In this document: positions 44,462 to 52,481 of the stretch, piece by piece
Numbering within the stretch: the first letter of the stretch is position 1
Layout of the letters: each line of letters opens with the position of its first letter
From: CBDCYN01 sp965224205
GTDB lineage: Bacteria > Planctomycetota > Phycisphaerae > Phycisphaerales > Phycisphaeraceae
Assembly (NCBI GenBank): GCA_965224205.1
Contig: CBDCYN010000023.1
Coordinates: 124,001 to 188,000, forward strand
DNA: 64,000 bases
Reading direction: 5' to 3'
The notes under the pieces: generated by a model
What the model was told of the DNA's origin: nothing
The model's database searches: none
The model's input: only the letters and a program-made list of their open reading frames with translations
Program-made: the position numbers and the translations under genes

Positions 44462-44567
44462 TCATTCTTTCACGGTTGACCGGGCATAAACCGCCCTTGA
44501 CAGCCTTTGGTGCCCATAGGTTTGAGCAAGACAACGCCTTCGACCAACCCACGAGAGGAAAACCGCC

Positions 44568-45126
44568 ATGCCCGCGAAACTGCAACCCGGCCACCAAGCC
44601 CCGGATTTCGACCTGCCCTCGGTCCAGGGCCCCAACGTACGCCTCGCCGATGAACTGGGGCGAAACCCCGTCACCGTTGTGCTGTTCCTCTGCAACCATT
44701 GTCCTTACGTCGTGGCGTATATCCCCCGGCTGATCGAGCTCCAAGAAGAATTCCAACCCGCCAGCGGGGACGCGTCGGCGCGGTTCCTGGGGATCTGCTC
44801 CCAACGATGAGGTCACCTACCCCGACGACAGCTTCGAGAACATGAAGGTCAAAGCCAAGCAGTGGGGGCTGAACTTCCCTTACCTGCGCGACGAGGACCA
44901 GTCGATCGCCCGCGCCTACGGCGCCGAACGCACCCCGGAGGTGTTCCTGCTCGATGCCCAGGGCGTCTGCCGGTACGAAGGCGCCATCGACGACAATTAT
45001 CAAGACCCCACCCAGGTCACCGACCGGCCGCTGCGCGACGCGATCCTGGCCGTGGCACGCGGCCAACCGGTCGCCAACCCGCAGACCCACGCGATCGGGT
45101 GCACGGTGAAGTGGAAGGCGTCTTGA
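44568..45126 (+). pseudogene. Thioredoxin-like/peroxiredoxin-like redoxin protein, one frameshift
   Basis: AGAGGAA precedes ATG 44568. Residues 1-78 read APDFDLPSVQGPNVRLADEL then VVLFLCNHCPYVVAYIPRL; NHCPYV is the redox-site variant of this AhpC/TSA-redoxin group, with a single Cys after His. An extra C at about 44803 shifts the frame; it continues NDEVTYPDDSFENMKVKAKQ, LRDEDQSIARAYGAERTPEV and FLLDAQGVCRYEGAIDDNYQ. About 185 residues when repaired. This is the rightmost frameshifted gene of the zone. Confidence 0.85.
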
Positions 45127-45170
45127 CCTTGCCCCCCCCGCCGCGGGCGCCGCGAGCCATCGACAAACCC

Positions 45171-45944
45171 ATGGTCATGCGCATCGAGCAGCTACGTTTC
45201 AGCTACGGGCCGGGCCCATCGACGATCCATGATCTATCGGTAGATCTACAGCCCGGTCGGGTCTGCGCCCTGGTGGGGCCCAACGCGGCGGGCAAGTCGA
45301 CGCTGCTGCGCCTGATGCTCGGCCAGCTGCAACCTTCAAGCGGATCGGTGACGATCGAGGGCCGGGAGGTGAGCCGTTTACCCGCTGGGCCCCGGGCGGT
45401 GTGGGTCAGCTACGTCCCCCAGCGTTCGCACGCGGCGTTCGCGTTCACGGCCCACCAGGTCGTGGCGATGGGGCGCTACGCCCTGCCCGCGAACCCCGCG
45501 GCGATCGAACGAGCGATCGAGCAAAACGATCTAGCGACCCTGCGCAGCCGCGTGTACATCCAGCTGTCGGCGGGCCAGCAGCAGCGGGTGCTGATCGCCC
45601 GGGCGATGGCTCAAGCGGCGGGCCAGGGGAAGGTGATGCTGCTCGACGAACCCACCAGTGCCCTGGACCTCAAGCACGTCCACCAGACGATGAGGACGCT
45701 GGCAGCCCTGGCGGGTTCGGGGCTGGCGGTCCTGGTGGTGGTCCACGACCTGAACCTGGCCGGCCAGTACGCCGATGAGGTGTGGCTGATCCATCGCGGC
45801 CGATTGCGGGCTACCGGCTGCCCGTCGGCGGTGCTCACCCCCGAGGTGCTCGAACCCATCTACGAGACCCCGTTCGACATGATCGCAGTGCCCGGGCGAT
45901 CGAACCCGATGATCATCGCCAAAAACGACTCCCCCCCCGGATAA
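45171..45944 (+). CDS. ABC transporter ATP-binding protein (iron/heme-type, without permease nearby)
   Basis: 257 residues from ATG 45171. Walker A GPNAAGKST (about 39-47), Q-loop YVPQRSHAAFAF, signature LSAGQQQR, Walker B VMLLDEPTSALDL and H-loop VHDLNLAGQYAD are complete. The LSAGQQQR signature and the C-terminal TPEVLEPIYETPFDM resemble FecE/BtuD-type importers of iron complexes, heme or cobalamin. No permease or binding protein is next to it. It starts 44 bp after the redoxin gene. The open frame extends 103 codons upstream over that gene but without similarity. Confidence 0.85.
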   Translation: MVMRIEQLRFSYGPGPSTIHDLSVDLQPGRVCALVGPNAAGKSTLLRLMLGQLQPSSGSVTIEGREVSRLPAGPRAVWVSYVPQRSHAAFAFTAHQVVAMGRYALPANPAAIERAIEQNDLATLRSRVYIQLSAGQQQRVLIARAMAQAAGQGKVMLLDEPTSALDLKHVHQTMRTLAALAGSGLAVLVVVHDLNLAGQYADEVWLIHRGRLRATGCPSAVLTPEVLEPIYETPFDMIAVPGRSNPMIIAKNDSPPG

Positions 45945-46033
45945 ACCTACGGCGGGGTTCGCGCGCGGCCGGAACGTTTTCGGGGTCTATGACATCCACC
46001 CTTGCACCGGTTTTGACAGCGGTATCGAAGTTG

Positions 46034-46293
46034 GTATCACGCCCGCCGCGAGCCGCGACCGTAAGGGAGCGGGTTCGTGAGTCATGGCCGGTGTTCAATC
46101 AAGAACCCGCTTGCTCACACGCGCGGCTCGCTATGAAACGATACAGGCAATCAAGGCGTTTCACGAAATGGCGTATCGCGCCCGCCGCGAGCCGCGACCG
46201 TAAGGCAGCGGGTTCGTGAGCCATGGCCGGTGTTCGACCAAGAACCCGCTTGCTCACACGCGCGGCTCGCTATGAAACGATACAGGTAATCAG
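46034..46293 (+). repeat. Tandem duplication (139 bp unit) of a family A hairpin
   Basis: Two units start at 46034 and 46173. Each has left arm GAGCCGCGACCGTAAGGGAG (or GGCAG), loop CATGGCCGGTGTTC, right arm of the other type (AACCCGCTTGCTCACACGCG-CGGCTCGC) and tail TATGAAACGATACAGG. The second unit ends at TAATCAGG, which includes the stop codon of the radical SAM gene read from the other strand. Confidence 0.9.
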
Positions 46294-47231
46294 GGCTCAG
46301 CCCCGACCCCGTAATACACCTGCGCCGGGATCGCAGGCAGCCTCGCACGGAAGCGGGCGACCAACCGGTCGAGGTGCTCGGGGGTCAAAGCAGACACGAA
46401 CGGCTCGGCGGTCTGGCGGGCGGTGGTATAAAGCTGCACCAGCTTGATCCGGCACCCGCTGGTCACGAGCGCCTCGACCCGATCGAGATACGCTTCGTAC
46501 TCCTGGTCCGGCACCGGCTGCCCGCCGACCGCCATGAACAGAGATTGGATCACGATCGGCCGCCGCTGCCCGCAGCGAAGGATGTTCCCCAGCACCTTCT
46601 CCAACGGGAACCGTGTGCGGTCGACGACCTGGTAATACTCCTCCGTGCCCGCGTCGAGCTTGGCCCAGACCTCTGCCCCGTGCGGATCCAGCAGCCTAAA
46701 CGCACGCTCGACGCCAGAACGATCGAACAGCGTCGCGTTGGTGATCACCACGATCTTGACCTCATCAAGGCCGAATGCGGCTTTCTGCTCGACCACGACC
46801 CGACAAGCCTGCTCGAACTGAGGATACGCCGTCGGTTCGCCGTCCCCGGAAAACGCGATATCGTTGACCCGGCGCAGCCCCACCGGCACCGAAGCGAACC
46901 GCGGCTGGTCCCAGATCTGCCCCGAGGTCGCCAGCCGCAGCATCCGCCCCAGCTCGTCGCGGACCTGGTCGAGATCGACATCCCGCCGCAGCGGCGCTAC
47001 CGAGCGGTCGACGCAGCAATAGATACAGTCGAAATTGCACGCCTTGTCGATGTTGAGGTTGATCCCGATCGACAACCCCCCGCTGCGCCGGCTCACGACC
47101 GGGTAGACGTAATGAAAATCCTGCCACCGACGCGCGTGGTCGACATACACCCCACGCGTCGCGGGGTCCAGGACCGGCAAAGCCCCACGATGATCAGCGG
47201 CGCCGCGATCTTTGTCTTGAGAAGGTGTCAC
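46290..47231 (-). CDS. Radical SAM protein
   Basis: 313 residues from GTG 47231. The [4Fe-4S]/SAM motif is C65-x3-C69-x2-C72 (KACNFDCIYCCVD), followed by FSGDGEPTAYPQFEQACR, which resembles the GGEPT motif, VVITNATLFDRSGVERAFR and WAKLDAGTEEYYQVVDRT. The order fits COG0731-type radical SAM proteins, the group related to wyosine-forming TYW1 but lacking its flavodoxin domain. The substrate is unknown. It is divergently arranged with recA. Confidence 0.85.
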   Translation of the reverse strand: MTPSQDKDRGAADHRGALPVLDPATRGVYVDHARRWQDFHYVYPVVSRRSGGLSIGINLNIDKACNFDCIYCCVDRSVAPLRRDVDLDQVRDELGRMLRLATSGQIWDQPRFASVPVGLRRVNDIAFSGDGEPTAYPQFEQACRVVVEQKAAFGLDEVKIVVITNATLFDRSGVERAFRLLDPHGAEVWAKLDAGTEEYYQVVDRTRFPLEKVLGNILRCGQRRPIVIQSLFMAVGGQPVPDQEYEAYLDRVEALVTSGCRIKLVQLYTTARQTAEPFVSALTPEHLDRLVARFRARLPAIPAQVYYGVGAEP

Positions 47232-47381
47232 CGAGACCCATTATAGCGCAGCTTGTGACAGCCCGGTTCGTCCAACGACCGCCACCGGCACCGCGATGCC
47301 CAGGATCCCCATAGAGACCACCCCCGAGGCCCCGGGACGGCTTGGCTATTGAATCCGCCGATTTTTTTCTCAAGGCACCAC

Positions 47382-47409
47382 TTGACAAAGACCGAACATT
47401 TAATACCCT
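47382..47409 (+). promoter_or_regulatory. Candidate recA promoter
   Basis: TTGACA at 47382 with TACCCT at 47404 (16 bp spacing), 40 bp before the recA start, in an AT-richer segment. TAATAC and CATAAT hexamers further downstream are alternatives but badly spaced. No clear LexA box was seen. Confidence 0.4.
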
Positions 47410-47448
47410 ACCATAATACAAACATTGACTGCTGAAAGGAGCTTAGCT

Positions 47449-48639
47449 ATGGTGGCCACCACAACCCTAACCGACCCGGCGTCGTCTAAAAACCGCAACG
47501 GCAGGGCCAAACCCTCCAAGGATCAAAAACACACGGACATGGCACAAAGCAAGACAGCAACGAAACCTTCGCCCCAAGTCGTGTTGCGTCAAGAAGCCCT
47601 CCAACGCGCGTTGGGCCAGATCGAGCGATCGTTCGGCAAGGGCTCGATCATGCGGCTCGATAGCGACCCCTCGGCGGTCATCCCGGGGATCTCGACCGGG
47701 GCGATCAGCCTCGACCTAGCCCTGGGCGGCCGAGGCATCCCGCGGGGCCGGATTGTTGAGGTATTCGGGCCCGAATCCTCGGGCAAGACGACCCTGGCCC
47801 TGCACGTGGTCGCCAACGCCCAGAGCGAGGGCGGGGTCGCCGCGTTTATCGACGCCGAGCACGCCCTAGACCCCACCTGGGCGCGGCGGCTGGGGGTCAA
47901 CGTCAACGAGCTGCTGGTCAGCCAGCCCGATACCGGCGAGCAGGCCTTGGAGATCTGCGAGCTGCTGGTGCGGTCCAACGCCGTGGACGTGATCGTGGTC
48001 GATTCGGTCGCGGCGCTGATCCCGCGGGCCGAGATCGAGGGCGAAATGGGCGACACCCACGTGGGACTCCAGGCCAGGCTGATGAGCCAGGCGATGCGCA
48101 AGCTCACCGGGGCGATCCACCGCAGCCAGTGCGTGGTGATCTTCATCAACCAGATCCGCGAAAAAATCGGGGTCATGTTCGGCAGCCCCGAGACCACTCC
48201 GGGCGGGCGGGCGCTGAAGTTTTACTCCTCGGTGCGGCTGGATATCCGCCGGATCGCCGCGATCAAGGACGGCCAAGAGGCGGTCGGCAACCGGGTGCGG
48301 GCCAAGGTCGTCAAGAACAAGGTCGCCCCCCCGTTCCGCAACGCCGAGTTCGACATCATGTTCAACGAGGGCATCAGCGTCACCGGAGACCTGCTGGACC
48401 TGGGGGTGGACTGCGGCGTGGTGGCCAAATCAGGAGCGTGGTTCAACTACGGAGACGTCCGCCTCGGGCAGGGGCGCGAGAACGTCAAGCAGTTCCTCAA
48501 GGACAACCCCGACCTGTGTCGCGAGATCAAGGCCAACATCCTGGCGGTCAAGCTGCCCCAACCCGCAGCCGCAGAAGCCGGGGCATCCGAGAGCTCCGGG
48601 GGCGACGAAGACCCGGGCGATGGCGTCCCGCCGACCTGA
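47449..48639 (+). CDS. recA: Recombinase RecA
   Basis: 396 residues. Homologous recombination ATPase that also activates the SOS response. Walker A GPESSGKTT, Walker B VIVVDSVAALIP, the L1/L2 loop regions (GEMGDTHVGLQARLMSQAMR; NQIREKIGVMFGSPETTPGG) and C-terminal domain are intact. The N-terminus carries an extra low-complexity leader of about 45 residues (up to SPQVVLRQEALQRALGQIER), and the C-terminus ends acidic (SSGGDEDPGDG). ATG 47449 has AAAGGAG at 6-7 nt; a TTG 24 nt upstream is less likely. Alternative starts inside the leader (MAQSKTATK) are possible. Confidence 0.97.
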   Translation: MVATTTLTDPASSKNRNGRAKPSKDQKHTDMAQSKTATKPSPQVVLRQEALQRALGQIERSFGKGSIMRLDSDPSAVIPGISTGAISLDLALGGRGIPRGRIVEVFGPESSGKTTLALHVVANAQSEGGVAAFIDAEHALDPTWARRLGVNVNELLVSQPDTGEQALEICELLVRSNAVDVIVVDSVAALIPRAEIEGEMGDTHVGLQARLMSQAMRKLTGAIHRSQCVVIFINQIREKIGVMFGSPETTPGGRALKFYSSVRLDIRRIAAIKDGQEAVGNRVRAKVVKNKVAPPFRNAEFDIMFNEGISVTGDLLDLGVDCGVVAKSGAWFNYGDVRLGQGRENVKQFLKDNPDLCREIKANILAVKLPQPAAAEAGASESSGGDEDPGDGVPPT

Positions 48640-48696
48640 CCGATCGAGCGGAGGGTGGGTGCCTTCCCTCTTTACTTTAGGACAACCCCAGCGACG

Positions 48697-49830
48697 TTAC
48701 GGGTGTTGACGCACGACGACGGCGACGATCATCGTGATCGGGCGACCGGATCGCGACGCGGTAAGCAGGGCACGGCCGAAATGATCCGGCAAAGCGACCG
48801 GTTCGGGCCCCGGGCCCGGCGCGACGGGGTCTTCAGCCCCGCTTTCACCCGCGGACGGGGCCGAGGAACCCCCAGGGGCATCGGGGGCGGGGGCGATCGG
48901 GGGCGTTGAATTCTCTTGGCCTGCCGACGACCCGGGCACCGCGGCACGCGGGGGGGCCTGCGGGTCGCTGGGGTGAGGCGGGGGAGGGTTCGGCGGCGAT
49001 TGGTGCGACCCCGGCGGGGCTTGAGGGGGGGTTACGTCGTTGCGCCCACCGGGTGGTGATGGGTCTTCAAGATCACCCCAAGGCGGCAACTGCGTGGCGA
49101 TCAGCAACGCCGCGCCGGGGGGGATCGTAACCCTTCTGGCCAGATCGTTGAAGACCCGGCCGTCGAGCTGCTTATCAGCGGCAGCCCGCGGCTCGAGCCG
49201 GTACCGGGGCAGGCCGTGGTGGGGCACACACTCGATCACCGTGGCCGCGGCGTGCGGGTCGAGCACACGGATCAGAAGCTGGCAGCGGCCGCCTTCCAAG
49301 ATCGAGCATTCCGTGGCGGCGGCCCCTGCGAGGTGTCGGACGGTCACCGGGTCGGCCAGGGGCGGGGAAGTCAATAGCGGCGCGAGCTGGTCGCCGGCCA
49401 GGAAGCGTTCGCGACGGGTGCGGATCACCCTCGGCATCGACTCGATAAACCGCTTGCGGTGCTCGGGTCGTAGCAGCCCTACCCTCAGCCCGTTAGCCCG
49501 CCACGCGTCGGCGAGGCGGCGGTCGCCGCTGGGCGGTTCGACGACGGCCCACGCCGGATCGATCGAGCTGTGCAGCGGCACGTCGAAACGTGTGATCTCG
49601 ACCCAGGAGGTCGCGTGAGCGGGTTGGGTTGACGAACCGGTGCCCGCGGCGGCCCGGCGATCGGTCGATGGGTCGAGCCTCGATCGGACGGCCGACAGGG
49701 GGGGTAGTTTTCCCGGTTCCCGTTGCCCCGGGCGGGGGTGGGGCTGGCACGCGACCAGCAAGGCGGCCGCGAGCACCGCACCGGCGACGACGCGAAGCCC
49801 CCGTGCGGTTGGTCGGGTCGGGCGGGTCAC
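48697..49830 (-). CDS. Hypothetical lipoprotein with proline-rich domain
   Basis: 377 residues. Signal peptide with lipobox L-V-A-C28, a folded middle part (SWVEITRFDVPLHSSIDPAW, WRANGLRVGLLRPEHRKRFI, GGRCQLLIRVLDPHAAATVI), then about 100 residues rich in Pro/Ser/Gly (e.g. PPNPPPPHPSDPQAPP) and a short C-terminal strand. No family was recognised. Its ATG overlaps the argD stop (ATGA), so translation is coupled. The proline-rich part may span the periplasm. Confidence 0.65.
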   Translation of the reverse strand: MTRPTRPTARGLRVVAGAVLAAALLVACQPHPRPGQREPGKLPPLSAVRSRLDPSTDRRAAAGTGSSTQPAHATSWVEITRFDVPLHSSIDPAWAVVEPPSGDRRLADAWRANGLRVGLLRPEHRKRFIESMPRVIRTRRERFLAGDQLAPLLTSPPLADPVTVRHLAGAAATECSILEGGRCQLLIRVLDPHAAATVIECVPHHGLPRYRLEPRAAADKQLDGRVFNDLARRVTIPPGAALLIATQLPPWGDLEDPSPPGGRNDVTPPQAPPGSHQSPPNPPPPHPSDPQAPPRAAVPGSSAGQENSTPPIAPAPDAPGGSSAPSAGESGAEDPVAPGPGPEPVALPDHFGRALLTASRSGRPITMIVAVVVRQHP

Positions 49831-51077
49831 GGCGCCCCTAACGCTTGGCCGATCACGTCCAGCCCGCGGTCGAGCTGGTCACGCGTGATCGTCAGCGGCG
49901 GGGCGATCCGCATCGCTCCGCTCTTCGTGGCGTGCAGGATCACCCCCAGCTGCTGGCAGCGGTCGACGACCTGCTTGGGCTGGTCGAACCATGTGTCGCA
50001 GGCGTTGGGGTCGAGCTGTATGCCGATGAACAGCCCCTTGCCGCGGACGTTGGTCACGCACGCGTGACCCTGCTCCATGTCGCGTAATCGCTTAAGGGCG
50101 TGATCGCCCAACTCCGCGGCTGCGTCGACCAGCCCGTCGCGCTCGAGCACGTCGAAGATGGTCGCGGCGACTTTCATCGACAGGCAATTGCCCCCCAGCG
50201 TCGAGGCGTGCCGCACCCCGTGCTGGGCTGACCACGCGAATAGCTCCGCGACTTTGGGTTGAGCGCACGTCACCGCCACGGGCAGCCCACCGCCGACCCC
50301 TTTGGCCAGGGTCATGATGTCGGGCTCGATCCCCCAGTGCTGGTACGCGAAGTACCGCCCGGTGCGTCCGCAGCCGGTCCAGACCTCGTCGCAGATCAGC
50401 AGCAGGTCGTGCTCGTCGCACAGTTCCCGTAGACCCGGCAGGTAGCCGTCATCGGGGACGTGCATCCCCCCCTCGCCCTGGATCGGCTCGATCATGATGG
50501 CGACGGTTTGATCATCAATCGCCTGTTTCATGGCGTCTAGATCGTTGTACGCTACGTGCTCGAACCCCTCGAGCAGCGGCTCGAAACCGGCGCTAGCCGC
50601 GGGCTGGCCTGTCGCCTCCATCGCCCCGAACAGCCGGCCGTGGAAGCTGTGGTTGGTGGTGATGATCTTGAACCGTTTCTTATCAGATTGACCGCCGTAG
50701 AGCCGGGCGAGCTTGATCGCCGCGACGTTGGCGTCGGCCCCGCTGTGGCAGAAGAATGATTGACCCCCGAACCCGTGCTTGGAGATCGCCTCGGCCAGCA
50801 GGCCCTGGGGCTGGGTGTGCATCAGGTTGCCGGGGTGCCACAGCAGGTTCGCCTGTTCGGTGACCGCTTGGACCAGGTCCGGGTGGCAGTGGCCCAGCAG
50901 GCCCGCCCCGAACCCGGCGAACAGGTCGAGGTACTGCCGCCCCTTGGCGTCGTAGAGGTAACAACCCTCACCGCGTTGCATGACGATCGGGTAACGCGGG
51001 TAGTTGTGCATCATGTATTGATCACGCCGCTCGATGACCTGCTCGGTGACGTCGTGGGTGTGCTGGGCTTGGCTCAC
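49827..51077 (-). CDS. argD: Class III aminotransferase, acetylornithine aminotransferase-like
   Basis: 416 residues from GTG 51077, which has GGAG at 7 nt; no ATG lies near the family start. PLP-fold features are HNYPRYPIVMQRGEGCYLYD, YLDLFAGFGAGLLGHCHPDL, FCHSGADANVAAIKLAR, IMIEPIQGEGGMHVPDDGYL, LLICDEVWTGCGRTG and the PLP lysine in IMTLAKGVGGGLP. It most likely performs the acetylornithine/succinylornithine step of arginine metabolism. Related ornithine or 4-aminobutyrate aminotransferases cannot be excluded by eye. It is followed by an overlapping lipoprotein gene, while an agmatine deiminase lies on the other strand 1.4 kb away. Confidence 0.85.
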   Translation of the reverse strand: MSQAQHTHDVTEQVIERRDQYMMHNYPRYPIVMQRGEGCYLYDAKGRQYLDLFAGFGAGLLGHCHPDLVQAVTEQANLLWHPGNLMHTQPQGLLAEAISKHGFGGQSFFCHSGADANVAAIKLARLYGGQSDKKRFKIITTNHSFHGRLFGAMEATGQPAASAGFEPLLEGFEHVAYNDLDAMKQAIDDQTVAIMIEPIQGEGGMHVPDDGYLPGLRELCDEHDLLLICDEVWTGCGRTGRYFAYQHWGIEPDIMTLAKGVGGGLPVAVTCAQPKVAELFAWSAQHGVRHASTLGGNCLSMKVAATIFDVLERDGLVDAAAELGDHALKRLRDMEQGHACVTNVRGKGLFIGIQLDPNACDTWFDQPKQVVDRCQQLGVILHATKSGAMRIAPPLTITRDQLDRGLDVIGQALGAP

Positions 51078-51140
51078 GGGAGATCTCCGTCGGTTGGGTC
51101 TTGGTTTGGAGTACCATCGCGTCAAATGTTTCGATTCCCG

Positions 51141-51235
51141 CACTGAGCGAGCCGCGGCCGTGAGGCAACGGGTTACGACGATCGGTCCGCGTTCCATAAG
51201 AACCCGCTGCCTTACGGTCGCGGCTCGCTCAGTGG
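51141..51235 (+). repeat. Family A hairpin element, near-perfect
   Basis: CACTGAGCGAGCCGCGGCCG-TGAGGCA pairs with TGCCTTACGGTCGCGGCTCG-CTCAGTG over about 27 bp. It lies upstream of argD on one side and a membrane protein gene on the other, so it is not acting as a 3' terminator of either. Confidence 0.9.
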
Positions 51236-51394
51236 CCCCGCGGATCTTCGGGCACGTCTTGTGCCTAGAGATTATCACGGTTCGTAGCGTGCAGAAACCC
51301 GCTGTGGCGATGATTGCCGGATCCGGGCGTTGGTCCTACGATCCGCGTCGGCAGCGGAGCGTTGACCCGTGATTCGCGAACGCAGGTTTGAACC

Positions 51395-52468
51395 GTGACC
51401 CAAACCTATGTGATCCTTGACGGCTTGCAGGACCACGACACGAGCCGGGCGTTGTCGGCGCGGTGGGCGGGGGCGGGCTACGCCAACGCGGTCGACCCAG
51501 CGGGCCAGTGTGCGCGGATCGGGATCAAAGAGCAGGCCGGGCCCACCGACGCAGCTGACGTATCCTTCGACGAGCGTGACCTCGACCGGATCGCCGCGAT
51601 CGCGCGGTCGTTGGGTTTAGCGGTGCGCGACCGGGTCGGCAGCGGTTTTGAGCCGGGGGTCGGGCTAGAGCCGCTTCGGGCGAACATGGAAAAGGAGTAC
51701 CGGGGGCGGCTGGCGGTGGCGTTGATGTTCGGGCTGCCGGGGATCGTGCTGCATTACATCGGGCCGACGCTGGCGGGGGGTGTGGTCGGGGCGCGGTCGC
51801 TGGCGTATCCGTGGCTGATCGAGGGCCTGTTAGTCACCTGGGGGTGCATCGCGGGGGGCTGGCCGATCCTCTGGCAAGGGTTGCTGAGCCTGGCGCGGCG
51901 GCGGACGAGCGGGGACGCGTTGACGACTCTGATCGTGCTGGGGGCGTGGGGGCCATCGGTGATCGGGGTCGCTTCGCTCGCGTTCACGCCGGACCCGTGG
52001 TTCGTTGGGATACGAGGTGGTGGCGGTTGGCTGGGGTACGTTGGCGGGCCGGCGTTCCATGCGGCGATGGTGGCGATGACCCTTGCGGTGATGCAGAGAT
52101 GGCTCGTCTACCGGTTCGGGGCTGGGCTGGGGGGGCGTGGGACGCTGATGATCCCGCGGTGGCACGGGTTGGTGGGGGTTTGGTTTTTGCTGTCCCTGGC
52201 CATCCTGTTGATATGCGGCTGGCACTGGGGGCTGGCGGTGGCGATGTTGCTGCCGCCGATGGCTGGGCTGGGGGCGGTCAACCCGTGGTCGCCGGGGTGG
52301 TCGGGGGTGCTGCCGGTGTTCGGGTTTGCGGGGTTGCTGCTTCTGGGGCCGGGGGTCGTGGGCCTGCCGGTCGGGGATGTGGCGATCGAGATCGCGGCGG
52401 GGTTTGGTTTGATGATGACCGCGGTCTTCGCGATGGGGTGGCGGGCGTGGGGGCGACACGGATCGTGA
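51395..52468 (+). CDS. Membrane protein resembling a metal P-type ATPase without catalytic domains
   Basis: 357 residues from GTG. Residues 1-90 look like a ferredoxin-like heavy-metal-associated domain without its Cys pair (VILDGLQDHDTSRALSARWA; DLDRIAAIARSLGLAV). Hydrophobic helices then follow, with YPWLIEGLLVTWGCIAGGWP and the amphipathic platform-like ARRRTSGDALTTLIVLGAWG, typical of helices MA-M2 of copper ATPases. The CPC, DKTGT and nucleotide-binding parts are all missing and replaced by further helices. It may be a degenerate or repurposed transporter module. Ends 13 bp before aguA. Confidence 0.6.
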   Translation: MTQTYVILDGLQDHDTSRALSARWAGAGYANAVDPAGQCARIGIKEQAGPTDAADVSFDERDLDRIAAIARSLGLAVRDRVGSGFEPGVGLEPLRANMEKEYRGRLAVALMFGLPGIVLHYIGPTLAGGVVGARSLAYPWLIEGLLVTWGCIAGGWPILWQGLLSLARRRTSGDALTTLIVLGAWGPSVIGVASLAFTPDPWFVGIRGGGGWLGYVGGPAFHAAMVAMTLAVMQRWLVYRFGAGLGGRGTLMIPRWHGLVGVWFLLSLAILLICGWHWGLAVAMLLPPMAGLGAVNPWSPGWSGVLPVFGFAGLLLLGPGVVGLPVGDVAIEIAAGFGLMMTAVFAMGWRAWGRHGS

Positions 52469-52481
52469 AGGGGATAACCAG

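Noticed and set aside
31074..45126. True pseudogenisation island
   Set aside because: Motifs are conserved on both sides of every shift, essential genes are hit, and the indels are mostly homopolymer +1 events; sequence error explains it better, though the genes are listed as broken because the sequence shows them so.
47380..47450. LexA (SOS) box upstream of recA
   Set aside because: Only a half-site-like GAAC is visible; no convincing palindrome of a known LexA type.
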